The position numbers were made by a program, and so were the translations under genes. DNA of 64,000 nucleotides from assembly GCA_902363555.1 (NCBI GenBank), contig CABJAM010000005.1:484635-548634 (forward strand). The letters run 5' to 3'. This DNA comes from Lachnospiraceae bacterium (GTDB lineage: Bacteria; Bacillota; Clostridia; Lachnospirales; Lachnospiraceae). Shown piece by piece: positions 1 to 8,620 of the stretch (position 1 is its first letter; the number at the start of each line of letters is the position of its first letter). Under the pieces are notes generated by a model. It was not told the DNA's origin. It made no database searches and saw only the letters and a list, made by a program, of their open reading frames with translations.

Positions 1-130
1 GCGCATACAGGCCGGTGGTTCCTGTATCCAGTAAAATTTTATGGTCCTCATATTCGATATAGACCGACAGGCCGTGCTCGCCGGTAAAGCCCTCTCCTGC
101 TTTATTTTCTACAAGAGCTGTCATTTTCAT
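1..130 (-). CDS. MBL-fold metallo-hydrolase, N-terminal fragment
   Basis: The gene runs off the left edge, so only about 43 N-terminal residues are visible. The minus strand reads MKMTALVENKAGEGF and then, after a short gap, GEHGLSVYIEYEDHKILLDTG. This is the usual N-terminus of metallo-beta-lactamase-fold hydrolases related to the dihydropterin/beta-ribofuranosylaminobenzene phosphate synthase-like group: an EHGLS segment followed by a beta strand and LLDTG. The zinc-binding HxHxDH motif would lie outside the window, so the substrate cannot be judged. An AGAGAGG ribosome binding site lies nine bases before the chosen ATG; an upstream ATG at 136 is too close to it. It lies downstream of the acetyltransferase gene on the same strand. 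Confidence 0.7.
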   Translation of the reverse strand, partial: MKMTALVENKAGEGFTGEHGLSVYIEYEDHKILLDTGTTGLYA

Positions 131-201
131 TGTCATTATCCTCTCTTCTGGGAAGTTCCCCCCGCAGCAAGCTTGATTTTGGCTTTTTCCCGGCACAGCC
201 T

Positions 202-738
202 TTATAATACTTTAAATAATATGTGCCGCATAAGCCCGCCGTATTTGGGCACAGTTGCCACAATAGAATATCCGGCATCCTGCATATTGGCAAGGCTCCA
301 TGGGTTCTGCGGCGCCACGGTGCACATACTGTATTTATATCCCAACTGTACGGCCAGCGACTCTCCCTGTTCCACAAGCCTGCGCTGAAGTCCATAGCCG
401 CGGTATGCCGCCCGCACCGTCACCGATTCCATATGGGCGACCCGGTCCATCTCATCCGCTGAAATACCGGCATAGACACCCAGATTGTCCTTGGCAGCTC
501 CCGGAAACCGTACCATTAAAAATCCGGCCAGAGATGTATCCTGAACGCTGGAGCCTGTTTTAAAACTCGTATCCAGCGCCATCAAAATACGCCCCTCAGC
601 CTCCAGATGACGGCGTAGCGATTCCCTGTCATCAGCCACAAAAATATCGGAATCCCGCAGTCCTGCGGCCGTCTCCTTCATGGCGCCATCCAATAAATCC
701 AGCCACTCCTCCGTAGCCAGGCGGTAATCAAAATCCAT
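202..738 (-). CDS. GNAT-family N-acetyltransferase
   Basis: A 178-residue protein with the Gcn5-related fold. The beta4 strand (VAHMESVTVRAAYRG, from about residue 101) is followed by the acetyl-CoA pyrophosphate loop RGYGLQRRL (about 113-121, fitting the R/QxxGxG/A motif), and a later helix-strand with APQNPWSLANMQDAGY matches the C-terminal part of many GNATs. Length is normal for a single-domain enzyme. It would transfer an acetyl group from acetyl-CoA to an amine; the acceptor is not predictable. It is followed on the same strand by the MBL-fold fragment and preceded by lgt, only 20 bases away, so these genes may be cotranscribed. Confidence 0.8.
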   Translation of the reverse strand: MDFDYRLATEEWLDLLDGAMKETAAGLRDSDIFVADDRESLRRHLEAEGRILMALDTSFKTGSSVQDTSLAGFLMVRFPGAAKDNLGVYAGISADEMDRVAHMESVTVRAAYRGYGLQRRLVEQGESLAVQLGYKYSMCTVAPQNPWSLANMQDAGYSIVATVPKYGGLMRHILFKVL

Positions 739-758
739 TGTTCTGCCACTCTCCTACA

Positions 759-1520
759 TTACTCCGATTTATCCTTCTTCGTCTTTATCCGCGTCCGCAA
801 AAACAGGAACGCAGCTACGGCCACAATGCCGATGGATATGAACTGGGATGTGGATAAAGCTCCCACTGCGCCCCGGGCATCGGAACGCCAAAATTCAATA
901 ATAAACCGGCCCACACCGTAGAGCAGCAGGTACAGCGCGCCCACATCGCCCGTATTATGCTTTCTCCGGCTAAACAACAGCAAAATCACCATAATAGCAA
1001 AATCGCCCGCGGATGATAAAAGCTGCGTGGGCACCAGCTTAATGCCGGCCGGGGCGAAACTGCCCTCCGGAAATACGACACCGATGCACGAATCCGTGGC
1101 ACAGCCATAGCAGCAGCCGGCCAGAAAGCAGCCAATCCGCCCAAAGCCCTGGGCCAGGGCAATGCATGGCGACACCAGGTCAAAATATTCCAAAAAGACA
1201 AGCTTTTTGCGGTGACAGTAAACGACTGCAGCCAGAACACCGGCGATGATCCCGCCATAAACAACAAAGCCCTCGGAACCGATAACCTGGAGCGGATTTT
1301 GAAGAAACGTTTTAAACTCCACGATCACATATAAAAGCTTGGCTCCAATAAAGCCGAAGATCACGCCAAATATGGCAATATCCAGCACTGCATCCGGGTT
1401 CATATTGTGCTTTTTAGCCCGATAAACACCCAAAAGCACACAAAATAAAATACCAAGTCCGATCATCAGGCCATAGCCGTGGATGGTCAGGCCGCCAATA
1501 GAAAATAAGTCATTATACAA
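759..1520 (-). CDS. lgt: prolipoprotein diacylglyceryl transferase
   Basis: A 253-residue polytopic membrane enzyme that transfers diacylglycerol from phosphatidylglycerol to the lipobox cysteine of prolipoproteins. This is the first step in maturing lipoproteins, of which this window encodes at least three. The signature blocks are present: HGYGLMIGLG near residue 14, the GFVVYGGIIAG segment around 84, and the Lgt signature GRIGCFLAGCCYG near 127, followed by the VPTQLLSS and FIIEFWRSD regions. About seven membrane segments and a Lys-rich tail fit the family. The start overlaps the end of the upstream alpha/beta hydrolase gene by eight bases, indicating translational coupling. A GGAGA ribosome binding site lies inside that gene. 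Confidence 0.95.
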   Translation of the reverse strand: MYNDLFSIGGLTIHGYGLMIGLGILFCVLLGVYRAKKHNMNPDAVLDIAIFGVIFGFIGAKLLYVIVEFKTFLQNPLQVIGSEGFVVYGGIIAGVLAAVVYCHRKKLVFLEYFDLVSPCIALAQGFGRIGCFLAGCCYGCATDSCIGVVFPEGSFAPAGIKLVPTQLLSSAGDFAIMVILLLFSRRKHNTGDVGALYLLLYGVGRFIIEFWRSDARGAVGALSTSQFISIGIVAVAAFLFLRTRIKTKKDKSE

Positions 1521-2394
1521 AGCAGTAGTCTCCTTCAGAATATTTATTTAAAAATTCCAGTGTCTTTTCGTACACCTGCGAGCAGTAAAACGTAGAGCCG
1601 CCATGGTCCGCACCCGCCACCGGATAAAGCTCGGCGATTTTATGGCATGCCGTCAGCCGGTTATAGAGCAGCTCGCTCTGGGAATAAGGTACAAGCCGGT
1701 CTGCAGTGCCATGGAATATGGCAATGGGTGGCAGAGGATGGTCCTCGCTAATATAATTCATAACGATCGTCGGCGCTGTCCTCTCCGGCGATTCCAGCAC
1801 CGGATACCCGCCGATCAGCAGGCCTTCCGGGGAATCCGGCCCCGCATGATCAATAGCCGATGGCGCATCATTCATGGCCACGATATCCGTAGGCCCGTAG
1901 TAATCCACAAGCCCCCGAACCTTCGGCATATCCTCCTCCCAGCGCATCAGCGCCATAAGTGCCGAGTGGGCTCCGGAGGAATCTCCCATCAGGAAAATCT
2001 TATCGCCATCCACGCCAAATTCGTTTCGGTGCTCATACATAAACCGCACGGCATCCTTCACATCCTCCGCCTGAGCCGGAAATGGCCGCAGGGTGGATGG
2101 CCGGTACTCTACAATAGCCACCTTATAGCCAGCCATTGCGATCGGGTAAAGATCCATAAGGTGATTGTCCATATCCTGCTTCATCCATGCGGAGCCCTGG
2201 ACAAAAATGATCAGCGGTTCTTCCCGGACCTCCAAATATTCCGGACTGATCAAATGTATATGTAAATCCAGGCGGTATGCCTGTTTATAGACAATGCCAC
2301 GGTCGATCACCAGATGCCGGTTATTGACATCTGCTTTCAGCACAGTAACATCTTTCGCCGTCACAGGGGCCTCATATTCATCATAAGTGCTCAT
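1513..2394 (-). CDS. alpha/beta hydrolase (carboxylesterase-like)
   Basis: A 293-residue cytoplasmic serine hydrolase. The nucleophile elbow GDSSGAHSA holds the catalytic Ser near residue 140. The acid is probably the Asp in HGTADRLVP (about 235) and the His in AGADHGG (about 265). The oxyanion region is FVQGSAW near 66, where many relatives have HGGG/HGGAW, so the oxyanion hole is slightly unusual. It resembles BD-FAE/acetyl-xylan esterase-like proteins that deacylate plant glycans, but the substrate is inferred only loosely. A GGAGAGGAT site precedes the ATG. It forms an overlapping pair with lgt. Confidence 0.8.
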   Translation of the reverse strand: MSTYDEYEAPVTAKDVTVLKADVNNRHLVIDRGIVYKQAYRLDLHIHLISPEYLEVREEPLIIFVQGSAWMKQDMDNHLMDLYPIAMAGYKVAIVEYRPSTLRPFPAQAEDVKDAVRFMYEHRNEFGVDGDKIFLMGDSSGAHSALMALMRWEEDMPKVRGLVDYYGPTDIVAMNDAPSAIDHAGPDSPEGLLIGGYPVLESPERTAPTIVMNYISEDHPLPPIAIFHGTADRLVPYSQSELLYNRLTACHKIAELYPVAGADHGGSTFYCSQVYEKTLEFLNKYSEGDYCFV

Positions 2395-2433
2395 AATATC
2401 CTCTCCTCAACTTTGCGCGTTTTCAAAAGGCAG

Positions 2434-2454
2434 CAGTTCAGGCGCCCTGAACTG
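2434..2454. repeat. palindromic repeat, AACAGTTC family
   Basis: A near-perfect inverted repeat, CAGTTCAGG and CCTGAACTG around a 3-base centre, followed by TTATC. The same palindrome type recurs in other gene-free gaps of this window (7860, 8508, 22079 diverged, 33431 and 60113). It lies upstream of the alpha/beta hydrolase start. Confidence 0.6.
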
Positions 2455-2565
2455 TTATCTCAAAAGGGCATACGTTTATTTTATACATTCCTGGTATCCA
2501 AGTCAAGGATTTGACACATATTAAACGTATATCATATTCGTAAAATAATTTGAGAGGTGAAAATA

Positions 2566-3369
2566 TTGAATCCTGGCAAGCCTTTATTTCATAATCTCCT
2601 GCGTCGCGTCACCCCCTTATTTCTGACAGCAGAGCTGAGTTTTTATCTGGCATATCTCATTTTGGATGCCATCACCGGACGGAGTCTTCTGTTGTCCGAT
2701 GCCTTTAAATATGGTGGGATCATCCTCTGCTTTTTATATACACTGCTCCTTGTGGGCACCCAAAAGGCCGCCCGTCCGGATAAGCCCCGGCAGCCTCTGA
2801 TATGGCTGGCCTTTGCCGGCTTTTTTGTCCTGTTTTCCGACTTTTGCCTGCTGTTTACAACCGCAGCCGCACCTGGCATCGCACTCTTCTGCCTTGTTCA
2901 GTGCTTCTATTTTCTGTATCAGAGTAAAATCCGCAGACTATGGCAGATCTTTCTTATTCCTGCCGCCGTCTCTCTGACCGGATCGGCGGCGCTGGCTTTG
3001 ATTTATCAGGTCCATCATCCTCTTGTACCGCTGGCGCTCTTTTATCTGACAATGCTGCTCATAAACATCGCGTTGGCCTGGCATAAGGCGCTGGCCGCAC
3101 CGCAGCCCCCCGCCTTTATGTTTGCCGCAGGACTGGTGCTCTACTGTCTCTGCGATCTGAACGTGGGATTTATGAACGCACGATACATTATTTCCGGGCC
3201 TATGCTAAGGGCGCTTCCTATACTGGCCAACCCAGTCTTTCGGGAAATATCAACCTTCTCCATGTGGTTTTTCTACCTGCCGGCTCAGGTGCTCATCGCA
3301 CTGTCGGCAGCATGGCCTTTGCTGCGGCGCCAGAGCGAAGTCCGGTCTTTGCTTCGACACCACTGTTAG
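2566..3369 (+). CDS. polytopic membrane protein, possibly YhhN/TMEM86-like
   Basis: About 267 residues with seven or eight hydrophobic segments. I chose a TTG start at 2566 because the AGGTGA ribosome binding site at 2555-2560 is five bases away; a GTG at 2557 lies inside that site. Three patterns recall the YhhN/TMEM86 lysoplasmalogenase-like family: FVLFSDFCLLF (about 95), a later LVLYCLCDLNVGF, and a C-terminal FFYLPAQVLIALSA similar to the family's final AQ-LI segment. Similarity is weak, so the enzymatic role (cleaving vinyl-ether lysolipids) is only a suggestion. It is a single gene between divergent minus-strand genes and an XRE regulator. Confidence 0.65.
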   Translation: MNPGKPLFHNLLRRVTPLFLTAELSFYLAYLILDAITGRSLLLSDAFKYGGIILCFLYTLLLVGTQKAARPDKPRQPLIWLAFAGFFVLFSDFCLLFTTAAAPGIALFCLVQCFYFLYQSKIRRLWQIFLIPAAVSLTGSAALALIYQVHHPLVPLALFYLTMLLINIALAWHKALAAPQPPAFMFAAGLVLYCLCDLNVGFMNARYIISGPMLRALPILANPVFREISTFSMWFFYLPAQVLIALSAAWPLLRRQSEVRSLLRHHC

Positions 3370-3507
3370 CCCATATATAACAGCCTGCAACCTCAAGTTG
3401 ACCATTCGCAAAATAAAGTTGGTAGCCAAAAATGTCTGGGAACGCTATAATAGGAACTACGCAAAAAGAAGTATGGCGTCAGAAAAAGTATGTGGAGGTA
3501 TCCTACA

Positions 3508-4053
3508 ATGAGCTTCGGTGAAAATCTACGAATGGTCCGAAAAGAGAGGAATATATCCCAGGAGGATCTTGCTGAATTATTAAATGTAAGCAGACAGGCG
3601 GTTTCAAAATGGGAGCAGGGCTCCGGCTACCCTGAAATGGAAAAAATGATCACATTGGCCAAAACGTTAAATGTCTCACTGGACTTCCTGGTGTCCGGTC
3701 AAAATCCGGAAGCAGCCGCACCTAAAATCCAAAGGCAGCCAACTGGCAAAATATTTATAAAAACCCATGATGGCAAACAACTTATTAACTGTTACAAAGT
3801 AGCATCTGTTCCACTTTTTAACAAGATTTTCAAGAGCAGCCCGGACGAGCCGAAATACGCCCTTTTTGGCATCGACAGCGCCACCTTCTGGGGTGAAAAT
3901 AAAATATTTTTAGGGTGGTACGCCGATGATGCCAGTGTACAAAAGGAAATAAGCCAGATTCTGTCCGCACTTGAAAATGGTGAGACTTCCTATGAACTCA
4001 AATATGCCGCGAAGGTAAAAGAAGGCTTTTTGAGTGTAAAGCTGGATCAGTAA
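3508..4053 (+). CDS. XRE-family transcriptional regulator with conserved C-terminal domain
   Basis: A 181-residue DNA-binding protein. The N-terminal helix-turn-helix covers residues 1-62, with the recognition segment VSRQAVSKWEQGSGYPE. The C-terminal half (KIFIKTHDGKQLINCYKV through FLGWYADDASVQKEI) has the WxxE/LGWYAD pattern that I associate with a recurrent domain of Lachnospiraceae XRE regulators; its ligand is unknown. I start at 3508, where GGAGG at 3493-3497 is ten bases upstream. The in-frame ATG at 3490 overlaps that site. It ends before a bidirectional hairpin shared with the convergent aconitase gene, and no obvious target is adjacent. Confidence 0.85.
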   Translation: MSFGENLRMVRKERNISQEDLAELLNVSRQAVSKWEQGSGYPEMEKMITLAKTLNVSLDFLVSGQNPEAAAPKIQRQPTGKIFIKTHDGKQLINCYKVASVPLFNKIFKSSPDEPKYALFGIDSATFWGENKIFLGWYADDASVQKEISQILSALENGETSYELKYAAKVKEGFLSVKLDQ

Positions 4054-4110
4054 GCCGTTCCAGACGATTTATTCCATACCAATGTTAATTTATAAAAGCC
4101 TCAAAGCAAA

Positions 4111-4148
4111 CCGCCGGAACAGTCTCCCCATAGAGTCTGCTCCGGCGG
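4111..4148 (-). terminator. hairpin terminator between convergent genes
   Basis: Arms CCGCCGGAACAG and CTGCTCCGGCGG pair fully when read as minus-strand RNA, with one G-U pair. The minus strand continues TTTGCTTTGAGGCTTTT. It probably ends the aconitase-family transcript and may also act on the convergent XRE gene. Confidence 0.7.
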
Positions 4149-4185
4149 CGTTCATTTTCCTATTATATTCAACAACACAAACTAA

Positions 4186-6471
4186 CTATCCGCGATAGTA
4201 ATTGATCAGGCATCCCTTAAGTATAATCTCCCGCTCATCATCGGTCAGATCGCCCAATCTCAAAGTAAACTCCTCAAGCTGATCCTTCACAACATAAGCC
4301 TTCACCTCAGAAGCCTTATCGATAACCGCCTGGCGGATACCCGGTACAAACAGATAGTCGCCATTGGCAAAAGGCAGTTCGCCCTTGTCAATGATAAACG
4401 GCAGCATGCCCCAGTTGATCAGGTTGGAGCGATAACGTTTGGTCGCATATTCTGTGGCAATATTTGCCCAGCCGCCAAGCACCTTCTGGCAGGATGCGGC
4501 CTGCTCACGGGCGGAGCCGTCGCCGGGCTTCACCGCAAAAATCGTGCTGCCGATACCGGTATTATCACGTTTGGCATCGGGGAAGCTGCTACGGATCACT
4601 TCCATCACCGGAACAAGCTCCGGAAGCACATCTCTCGGATGTTCGCCGGCCACACGGGCTTTCTCAGCCTTCTGAACTTCCTTGGCGCGGCCCACATATG
4701 CCGGGTCCTTGCGGGAAAGGGTAAATTCCGCCAGTCCCAGAGGATTGGAGCGATAGGACGAGGTCTCGCCGGATGGAATCAACTCATCGGTCGTCGTTAC
4801 CGGATCGTGGATTTCAGATACAACCTTCAGCACCAGATTGTCCGTAAGCGCTTCCATGGCCGGCCAGTCTTTAATGTTAGGGCCAAACTTGATATCCACA
4901 CTGGGATCTGCGACGCCCTTGCTGTCATAAACCCGGTTATCGTAAATTCTCTTATCGAAGAAATATTTCGGCTTCGTGTAAATGACATCGATATCTGTCG
5001 CTGCGGTGAGATAGCCTTTATTTGCAGCCGTTGCGGCGATAGAACGGGCATCCATCAAGGCTACGGAAGCGATCTGGCCATTTTGCAGCTTGGAGCCTTC
5101 ACGGTTGGGGAAGTTACGGGTGGAGTGGCGGATACTTAAGCCATTATTGGCCGGTGTATCGCCGGCGCCAAAGCAAGGACCACAGAAAGCCGTCTTGATC
5201 ACAGCTCCGGTCTCCATCAGGTCAGCCACACAGCCATTGCGTACCAGCTCCATGTAAATCGGTGTACTTGCCGGATAAACACTTAAAGTAAATTCATCGG
5301 CGCCAATGCTCGTGCCCCGCAAAATATCCGCTGCATCACAAATATTTTCAAAACCGCCGCCGGCGCAGCCGGCAATGATCCCCTGCTCCACATAGAGCTT
5401 TCCGTCGCGCACCTTATCTTTAAGTGTAAAGTTTACAGCGCCGTCCAGACTTACAAGCGCCTTCTTTTCGCAATCATCCAGAATATCCATCAGGTTCGCA
5501 TTCAGCTCCTCGATGGTGTATGTATTGCTTGGGTGGAACGGCATGGCGATCATGGGGCGGATCGTGCTCAGATCGATCTCGATCATGCCATCATAATAAG
5601 CCACATTTCCCGGATTCAGCTCGGCATAATCTTCTGTGCGGCCATGAATCTCATAAAATTCCTTCACAGCGTCATCGGTCTTCCATATTGAAGAAAGACA
5701 GGTTGTTTCTGTGGTCATAACGTCCACGCCAATACGGAAATCCACACTCAGATTGTCAACACCTGGGCCGACAAATTCCATCACCTTATTATTCACATAG
5801 CCATTGCCGAAAACCTCGCCGATAATGGCCAGCGCCACGTCCTGCGGACCAACGCCCAGCACTGGCTTTCCTGTCAGATAAACGCCCACAACGCCGGGCA
5901 TGTTAATATCATAGGTTTTGTTCAGAAGCTGCTTAACAAGCTCCGGACCACCTTCGCCAATGGCCATCGTTCCAAGAGCGCCATAACGCGTATGACTGTC
6001 CGAGCCCAGGATCATTTTTCCGCCGCCGGCCAGCATTTCACGGGCAAACTGGTGAATGACCGCCTGATGTGGTGGAACGTATACACCGCCGTATTTTTTA
6101 GCGCAGGTCAGACCAAACATATGGTCATCCTCGTTGATCGTGCCGCCCACAGCACAAAGACTGTTGTGGCAGGTTGTCAGCACATAAGGCATGGGGAATT
6201 TCTCCAGACCTGAAGCTCTGGCTGTCTGGATAATACCAACATATGTAATATCATGGGAAGTTAATTTGTCGAAACGGATCTTCAGCTTCTTCATATCGGA
6301 AGCTGTATTATGCTTTTCAAGAATCCCATAGGCCATCGTCTGTCTGGCCGCTTCTTCTTTGGATACCTCGCAGCCTGTTTTTGCAGTAATCTCGGCCGCA
6401 GCCTGCGGACCATCCGCCACGATCTCCATACCATTTAACAGGTATGCGCCTCCATTGTGTAGTTTAATCAT
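4186..6471 (-). CDS. aconitase-family hydratase (YbhJ-like)
   Basis: A 761-residue enzyme of the aconitase superfamily. It should hold a [4Fe-4S] cluster: the three cysteine ligands appear as Cys369 (IIAGCAGGG), Cys430 and Cys433 (AFCGPCFGAGD), spaced as in aconitase. Other active-site blocks are GSDSHTRYG at 156-164 and HSTRNFPNREGSK near 453. The C-terminal swivelling domain (GIGSTIFAVKPGDGSA; RSNLINWGMLPFII) is complete. Family members hydrate or dehydrate citrate-like tricarboxylates. Length and motif variation place it nearer the E. coli YbhJ-type hydratases than AcnA or AcnB, so the true substrate is uncertain. An AAGGAGGT site precedes the ATG. It is monocistronic between a promoter at 6529-6557 and the hairpin at 4111. 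Confidence 0.85.
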   Translation of the reverse strand: MIKLHNGGAYLLNGMEIVADGPQAAAEITAKTGCEVSKEEAARQTMAYGILEKHNTASDMKKLKIRFDKLTSHDITYVGIIQTARASGLEKFPMPYVLTTCHNSLCAVGGTINEDDHMFGLTCAKKYGGVYVPPHQAVIHQFAREMLAGGGKMILGSDSHTRYGALGTMAIGEGGPELVKQLLNKTYDINMPGVVGVYLTGKPVLGVGPQDVALAIIGEVFGNGYVNNKVMEFVGPGVDNLSVDFRIGVDVMTTETTCLSSIWKTDDAVKEFYEIHGRTEDYAELNPGNVAYYDGMIEIDLSTIRPMIAMPFHPSNTYTIEELNANLMDILDDCEKKALVSLDGAVNFTLKDKVRDGKLYVEQGIIAGCAGGGFENICDAADILRGTSIGADEFTLSVYPASTPIYMELVRNGCVADLMETGAVIKTAFCGPCFGAGDTPANNGLSIRHSTRNFPNREGSKLQNGQIASVALMDARSIAATAANKGYLTAATDIDVIYTKPKYFFDKRIYDNRVYDSKGVADPSVDIKFGPNIKDWPAMEALTDNLVLKVVSEIHDPVTTTDELIPSGETSSYRSNPLGLAEFTLSRKDPAYVGRAKEVQKAEKARVAGEHPRDVLPELVPVMEVIRSSFPDAKRDNTGIGSTIFAVKPGDGSAREQAASCQKVLGGWANIATEYATKRYRSNLINWGMLPFIIDKGELPFANGDYLFVPGIRQAVIDKASEVKAYVVKDQLEEFTLRLGDLTDDEREIILKGCLINYYRG

Positions 6472-6498
6472 AATGGACCTCCTTATATTGTATTTAAA

Positions 6499-6557
6499 TT
6501 GTATACAAGCATACAGTGTTTAATATTTATTATACCGGGATAAGCCAAAATTTGCAA
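6499..6557 (-). promoter_or_regulatory. promoter of the aconitase-family gene with a 10 bp palindrome
   Basis: On the minus strand TTGCAA (6552-6557) and TATAAT (6529-6534) are separated by exactly 17 bases. Downstream of the -10 lies a perfect 10 bp palindrome TTGTATACAA (6499-6508), between the start site and the ribosome binding site. This is a possible operator for an unidentified repressor. Confidence 0.65.
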
Positions 6558-6612
6558 GACCTTATTCTTTATCCTGCAAAACATCATCATGCCGTACAGC
6601 CGTCCGGTTCCT

Positions 6613-6750
6613 CTTAACGGTTACGAGCCTGCGCAGCCGTCCTGCCTCTCTAAACAGTTGCAAGCCCGCGCAGCCGTCCTGCCTCTCTAAACAGTTGCAA
6701 GCCCGCGCAGCCGTCCGACCTCTCTAAACGGCTGCAAGCCCGCGCTCCAG
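6613..6750. repeat. 37 bp tandem repeat copying the 3' end of the cyclase gene
   Basis: Units start at 6613, 6650, 6687 and 6724, exactly 37 bases apart. The fourth unit is the real 3' end of the cyclase gene. Read on the minus strand, units 2 and 3 contain GCGGGCTTGCAACTGTTTAG, a near copy of the gene's last codons and stop, and unit 1 is more diverged. The array lies directly downstream of the stop codon. Confidence 0.85.
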
Positions 6751-7377
6751 CACCGTCCGCACCGGGCTGCCATCCATTCCGGCCAGCTTCAGCGGCAGAC
6801 AGTGCAGCCAGTAAATCCCCGGCGTCACCTGACGCAGATCCAGTGTCTCGATCAGAGGAATCCCAGCCCCCAGCAGGGTTTTATGGACCTTTCCCTCCCG
6901 GCTGTCCACAGGCTCCACGGTCAGATAATCGATCCCGATACACTTTACGCCAAGTTCCGCCAAATAACTTGCGGCTTCCAGATCAATGGCGGTATAATCC
7001 TCTAACAGGTGAACGCCGGCAAAACGGCTGCTGTTCTCCGTCTTAAAAATTACCCGCTCACCCGGTGATATATGACAGCTCTCCAAAAATCTCCGGTTAA
7101 TATCCCTCGTATCTGCCAAATCCCCGGCATAAGCGATCACCCGCACGCTGCCATTGACCAGATCCAGATCCACCGCGTCGATGGACGTGCCGCCATCCAC
7201 AAAATGCAGCGGCGCATCCATATGCGTGCCCGTATGGCAGCCCATAGAAATATTGCCCACATTACACATATCCCCCTTCCCGATAGAAAGGAAGGATTCC
7301 TTTTTAAAAACCGGGTCTCCGGGATAGATCAGCAGCGTATCATCCATTGAATATGTGACATCCATAAAATCATTCAT
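6724..7377 (-). CDS. cyclase-family (kynurenine formamidase-like) hydrolase
   Basis: A 217-residue metal-dependent hydrolase of the cyclase/formamidase-like family. The signature CHTGTHMDAPLHF lies near residue 45, with metal-binding His, Asp and His. A second block, GIDYLTVEPVDSREGKVHKTLL, holds further conserved residues. Members open cyclic amides or hydrolyse N-formylkynurenine; I cannot decide the substrate. The start at 7377 (MNDFMDVTYSMDD) overlaps the end of the fur-like gene by eight bases, so translation is coupled. The longer open frame reaching 7497 overlaps that gene deeply and adds an atypical Arg-rich stretch, so I reject it. The stop codon belongs to the last unit of a 37 bp tandem array. 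Confidence 0.85.
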   Translation of the reverse strand: MNDFMDVTYSMDDTLLIYPGDPVFKKESFLSIGKGDMCNVGNISMGCHTGTHMDAPLHFVDGGTSIDAVDLDLVNGSVRVIAYAGDLADTRDINRRFLESCHISPGERVIFKTENSSRFAGVHLLEDYTAIDLEAASYLAELGVKCIGIDYLTVEPVDSREGKVHKTLLGAGIPLIETLDLRQVTPGIYWLHCLPLKLAGMDGSPVRTVLERGLAAV

Positions 7378-7810
7378 TATTTTTCTCCCCACAATCCTTG
7401 CAAATTCCATAAAAAACTGTTTTTCCCTCATCGATGGCAAAACCCTCCTGCCGCAGTGTCTCCGCGGCAAAGGCCCGTATCGTCGGACTCTCCACATGAA
7501 TCAGACGGCCGCAGCGGCTGCACATCAGATGGCAGTGCTGCTGGCACTCCGGTGTATTTCCAATATACTGATAACACGCCGGTACTTTGTCGGAAATCGT
7601 ATAGCGGCGTATTTGGCCCTCATTTTCAAGAGCCTTTAAAAAGCGGTAGACCGTGGCCTTCCCCACGTGCTGCCCCGCAGCCTCCAGCCCTTCCAGAATA
7701 TCCTCCGCCCGTATATGGGCCCCGCCCCGGGTTTTGATATAGTCAAGGATTACCGCCTTCTGGTGGGTATTTCTCTGAAATTTATCATTCTGCATCCAAT
7801 CCTGCTCCAT
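7370..7810 (-). CDS. Fur-family metalloregulator
   Basis: A 146-residue repressor. The winged helix is at about 10-80 (VGKATVYRFLKALENEG is the recognition region). The regulatory metal region HCHLMCSRCGRLIHVE follows near 92, and the structural zinc site is formed by CSRC and the C-terminal CKDC pair. This matches the Fur/PerR/Zur superfamily; which metal or peroxide it senses is not clear from the sequence. It shares an overlapping transcript with the cyclase gene, an unusual pairing for a Fur protein. An internal ATG at 7795 with GGAG upstream is an alternative start. Confidence 0.88.
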   Translation of the reverse strand: MEQDWMQNDKFQRNTHQKAVILDYIKTRGGAHIRAEDILEGLEAAGQHVGKATVYRFLKALENEGQIRRYTISDKVPACYQYIGNTPECQQHCHLMCSRCGRLIHVESPTIRAFAAETLRQEGFAIDEGKTVFYGICKDCGEKNNE

Positions 7811-7859
7811 TCCACATCACCGATGGCACCATCGCCTCCGGCTTTCTTCGTTATTTGGC

Positions 7860-7884
7860 AACAGTTCAGAGGCACCGAACTGTT
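7860..7884. repeat. palindromic repeat, AACAGTTC family
   Basis: Perfect 8-base arms AACAGTTC and GAACTGTT enclose AGAGGCACC. It lies in the gap between the thioesterase and fur-like genes, directly after the thioesterase stop codon in transcription order. Confidence 0.65.
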
Positions 7885-7887
7885 ATA

Positions 7888-8361
7888 TTATTTGGACGGC
7901 TCCTGTCCGGACAGGCAGCCGGCCAGCAGATCATACATCGCCCGGTCAAACTTTTTCAAAGACAATGGTTTCATATCCGGTGTTGTAAAGCAATGGCCGG
8001 TATGCCCAACAGTACAGAGCCGCCCGGAAGCCTTGTCCACCATCCGGTACGATAGCTGCATCCGAATACCATTGAAAAAAGCTACGGATGGATAAATCTC
8101 CACCGTCTCATCAAACCGCACCGGACTTTTATATTCACAATCCGCCGAAAGCACCGGGATCAGCACGCCCTTCGCTTCCACCGCTTTGTAGGGTAGTCCG
8201 ATAAATTCCATATAAGCGATGCGGGCCTCCTCCATCCACCGGATATAATTGGAATGATGGACAATGCCCATCTGGTCCGTCTCATAATAGTGCGCCCTGT
8301 GCTCGTAACAAAATCCCCGATCCACCAGGGTTCCCAGTGTATCAATAATAATTTCTTCCAT
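7888..8361 (-). CDS. YbgC-like acyl-CoA thioesterase (4HBT hotdog fold)
   Basis: A 157-residue hotdog-fold thioesterase. The segment HYYETDQMGIVHHSNYIRW is the classic YbgC/4-hydroxybenzoyl-CoA thioesterase active-site block, with the catalytic Asp in the position after the Thr. It would hydrolyse acyl-CoA thioesters. I start at 8361, nine bases after AGAGGT. The in-frame ATG at 8382 has no ribosome binding site and lies across that site. It is followed on the same strand by the fur-like and cyclase genes. Confidence 0.85.
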   Translation of the reverse strand: MEEIIIDTLGTLVDRGFCYEHRAHYYETDQMGIVHHSNYIRWMEEARIAYMEFIGLPYKAVEAKGVLIPVLSADCEYKSPVRFDETVEIYPSVAFFNGIRMQLSYRMVDKASGRLCTVGHTGHCFTTPDMKPLSLKKFDRAMYDLLAGCLSGQEPSK

Positions 8362-8507
8362 AGAATATGACCTCTTTTTCATAAATCAGTAACAATTCAT
8401 GTCGCCTGAGCGGTTATTTTGTCCGCTTAATATTTTATTTTACCAGAGAAAAGCCATTTTGAATATACCCTTCGCATATTTTTTCATTTGAATCCCCAAA
8501 CTGAATC

Positions 8508-8532
8508 AACAGTTCAGATGGGCCGAACTGTT
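8508..8532. repeat. palindromic repeat, AACAGTTC family
   Basis: Perfect arms AACAGTTC and GAACTGTT around AGATGGGCC, in the divergent gap between the thioesterase and the ferritin-like gene. The right half is almost identical to the copy at 22079-22104. Confidence 0.65.
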
Positions 8533-8620
8533 ACAATCTAAGTATCTACTCACATAGTGTAATACACCCCCGCCCGCCCACGGCATATACTGAATAATAA
8601 AGCATAAGGAGTTTTTAAAC

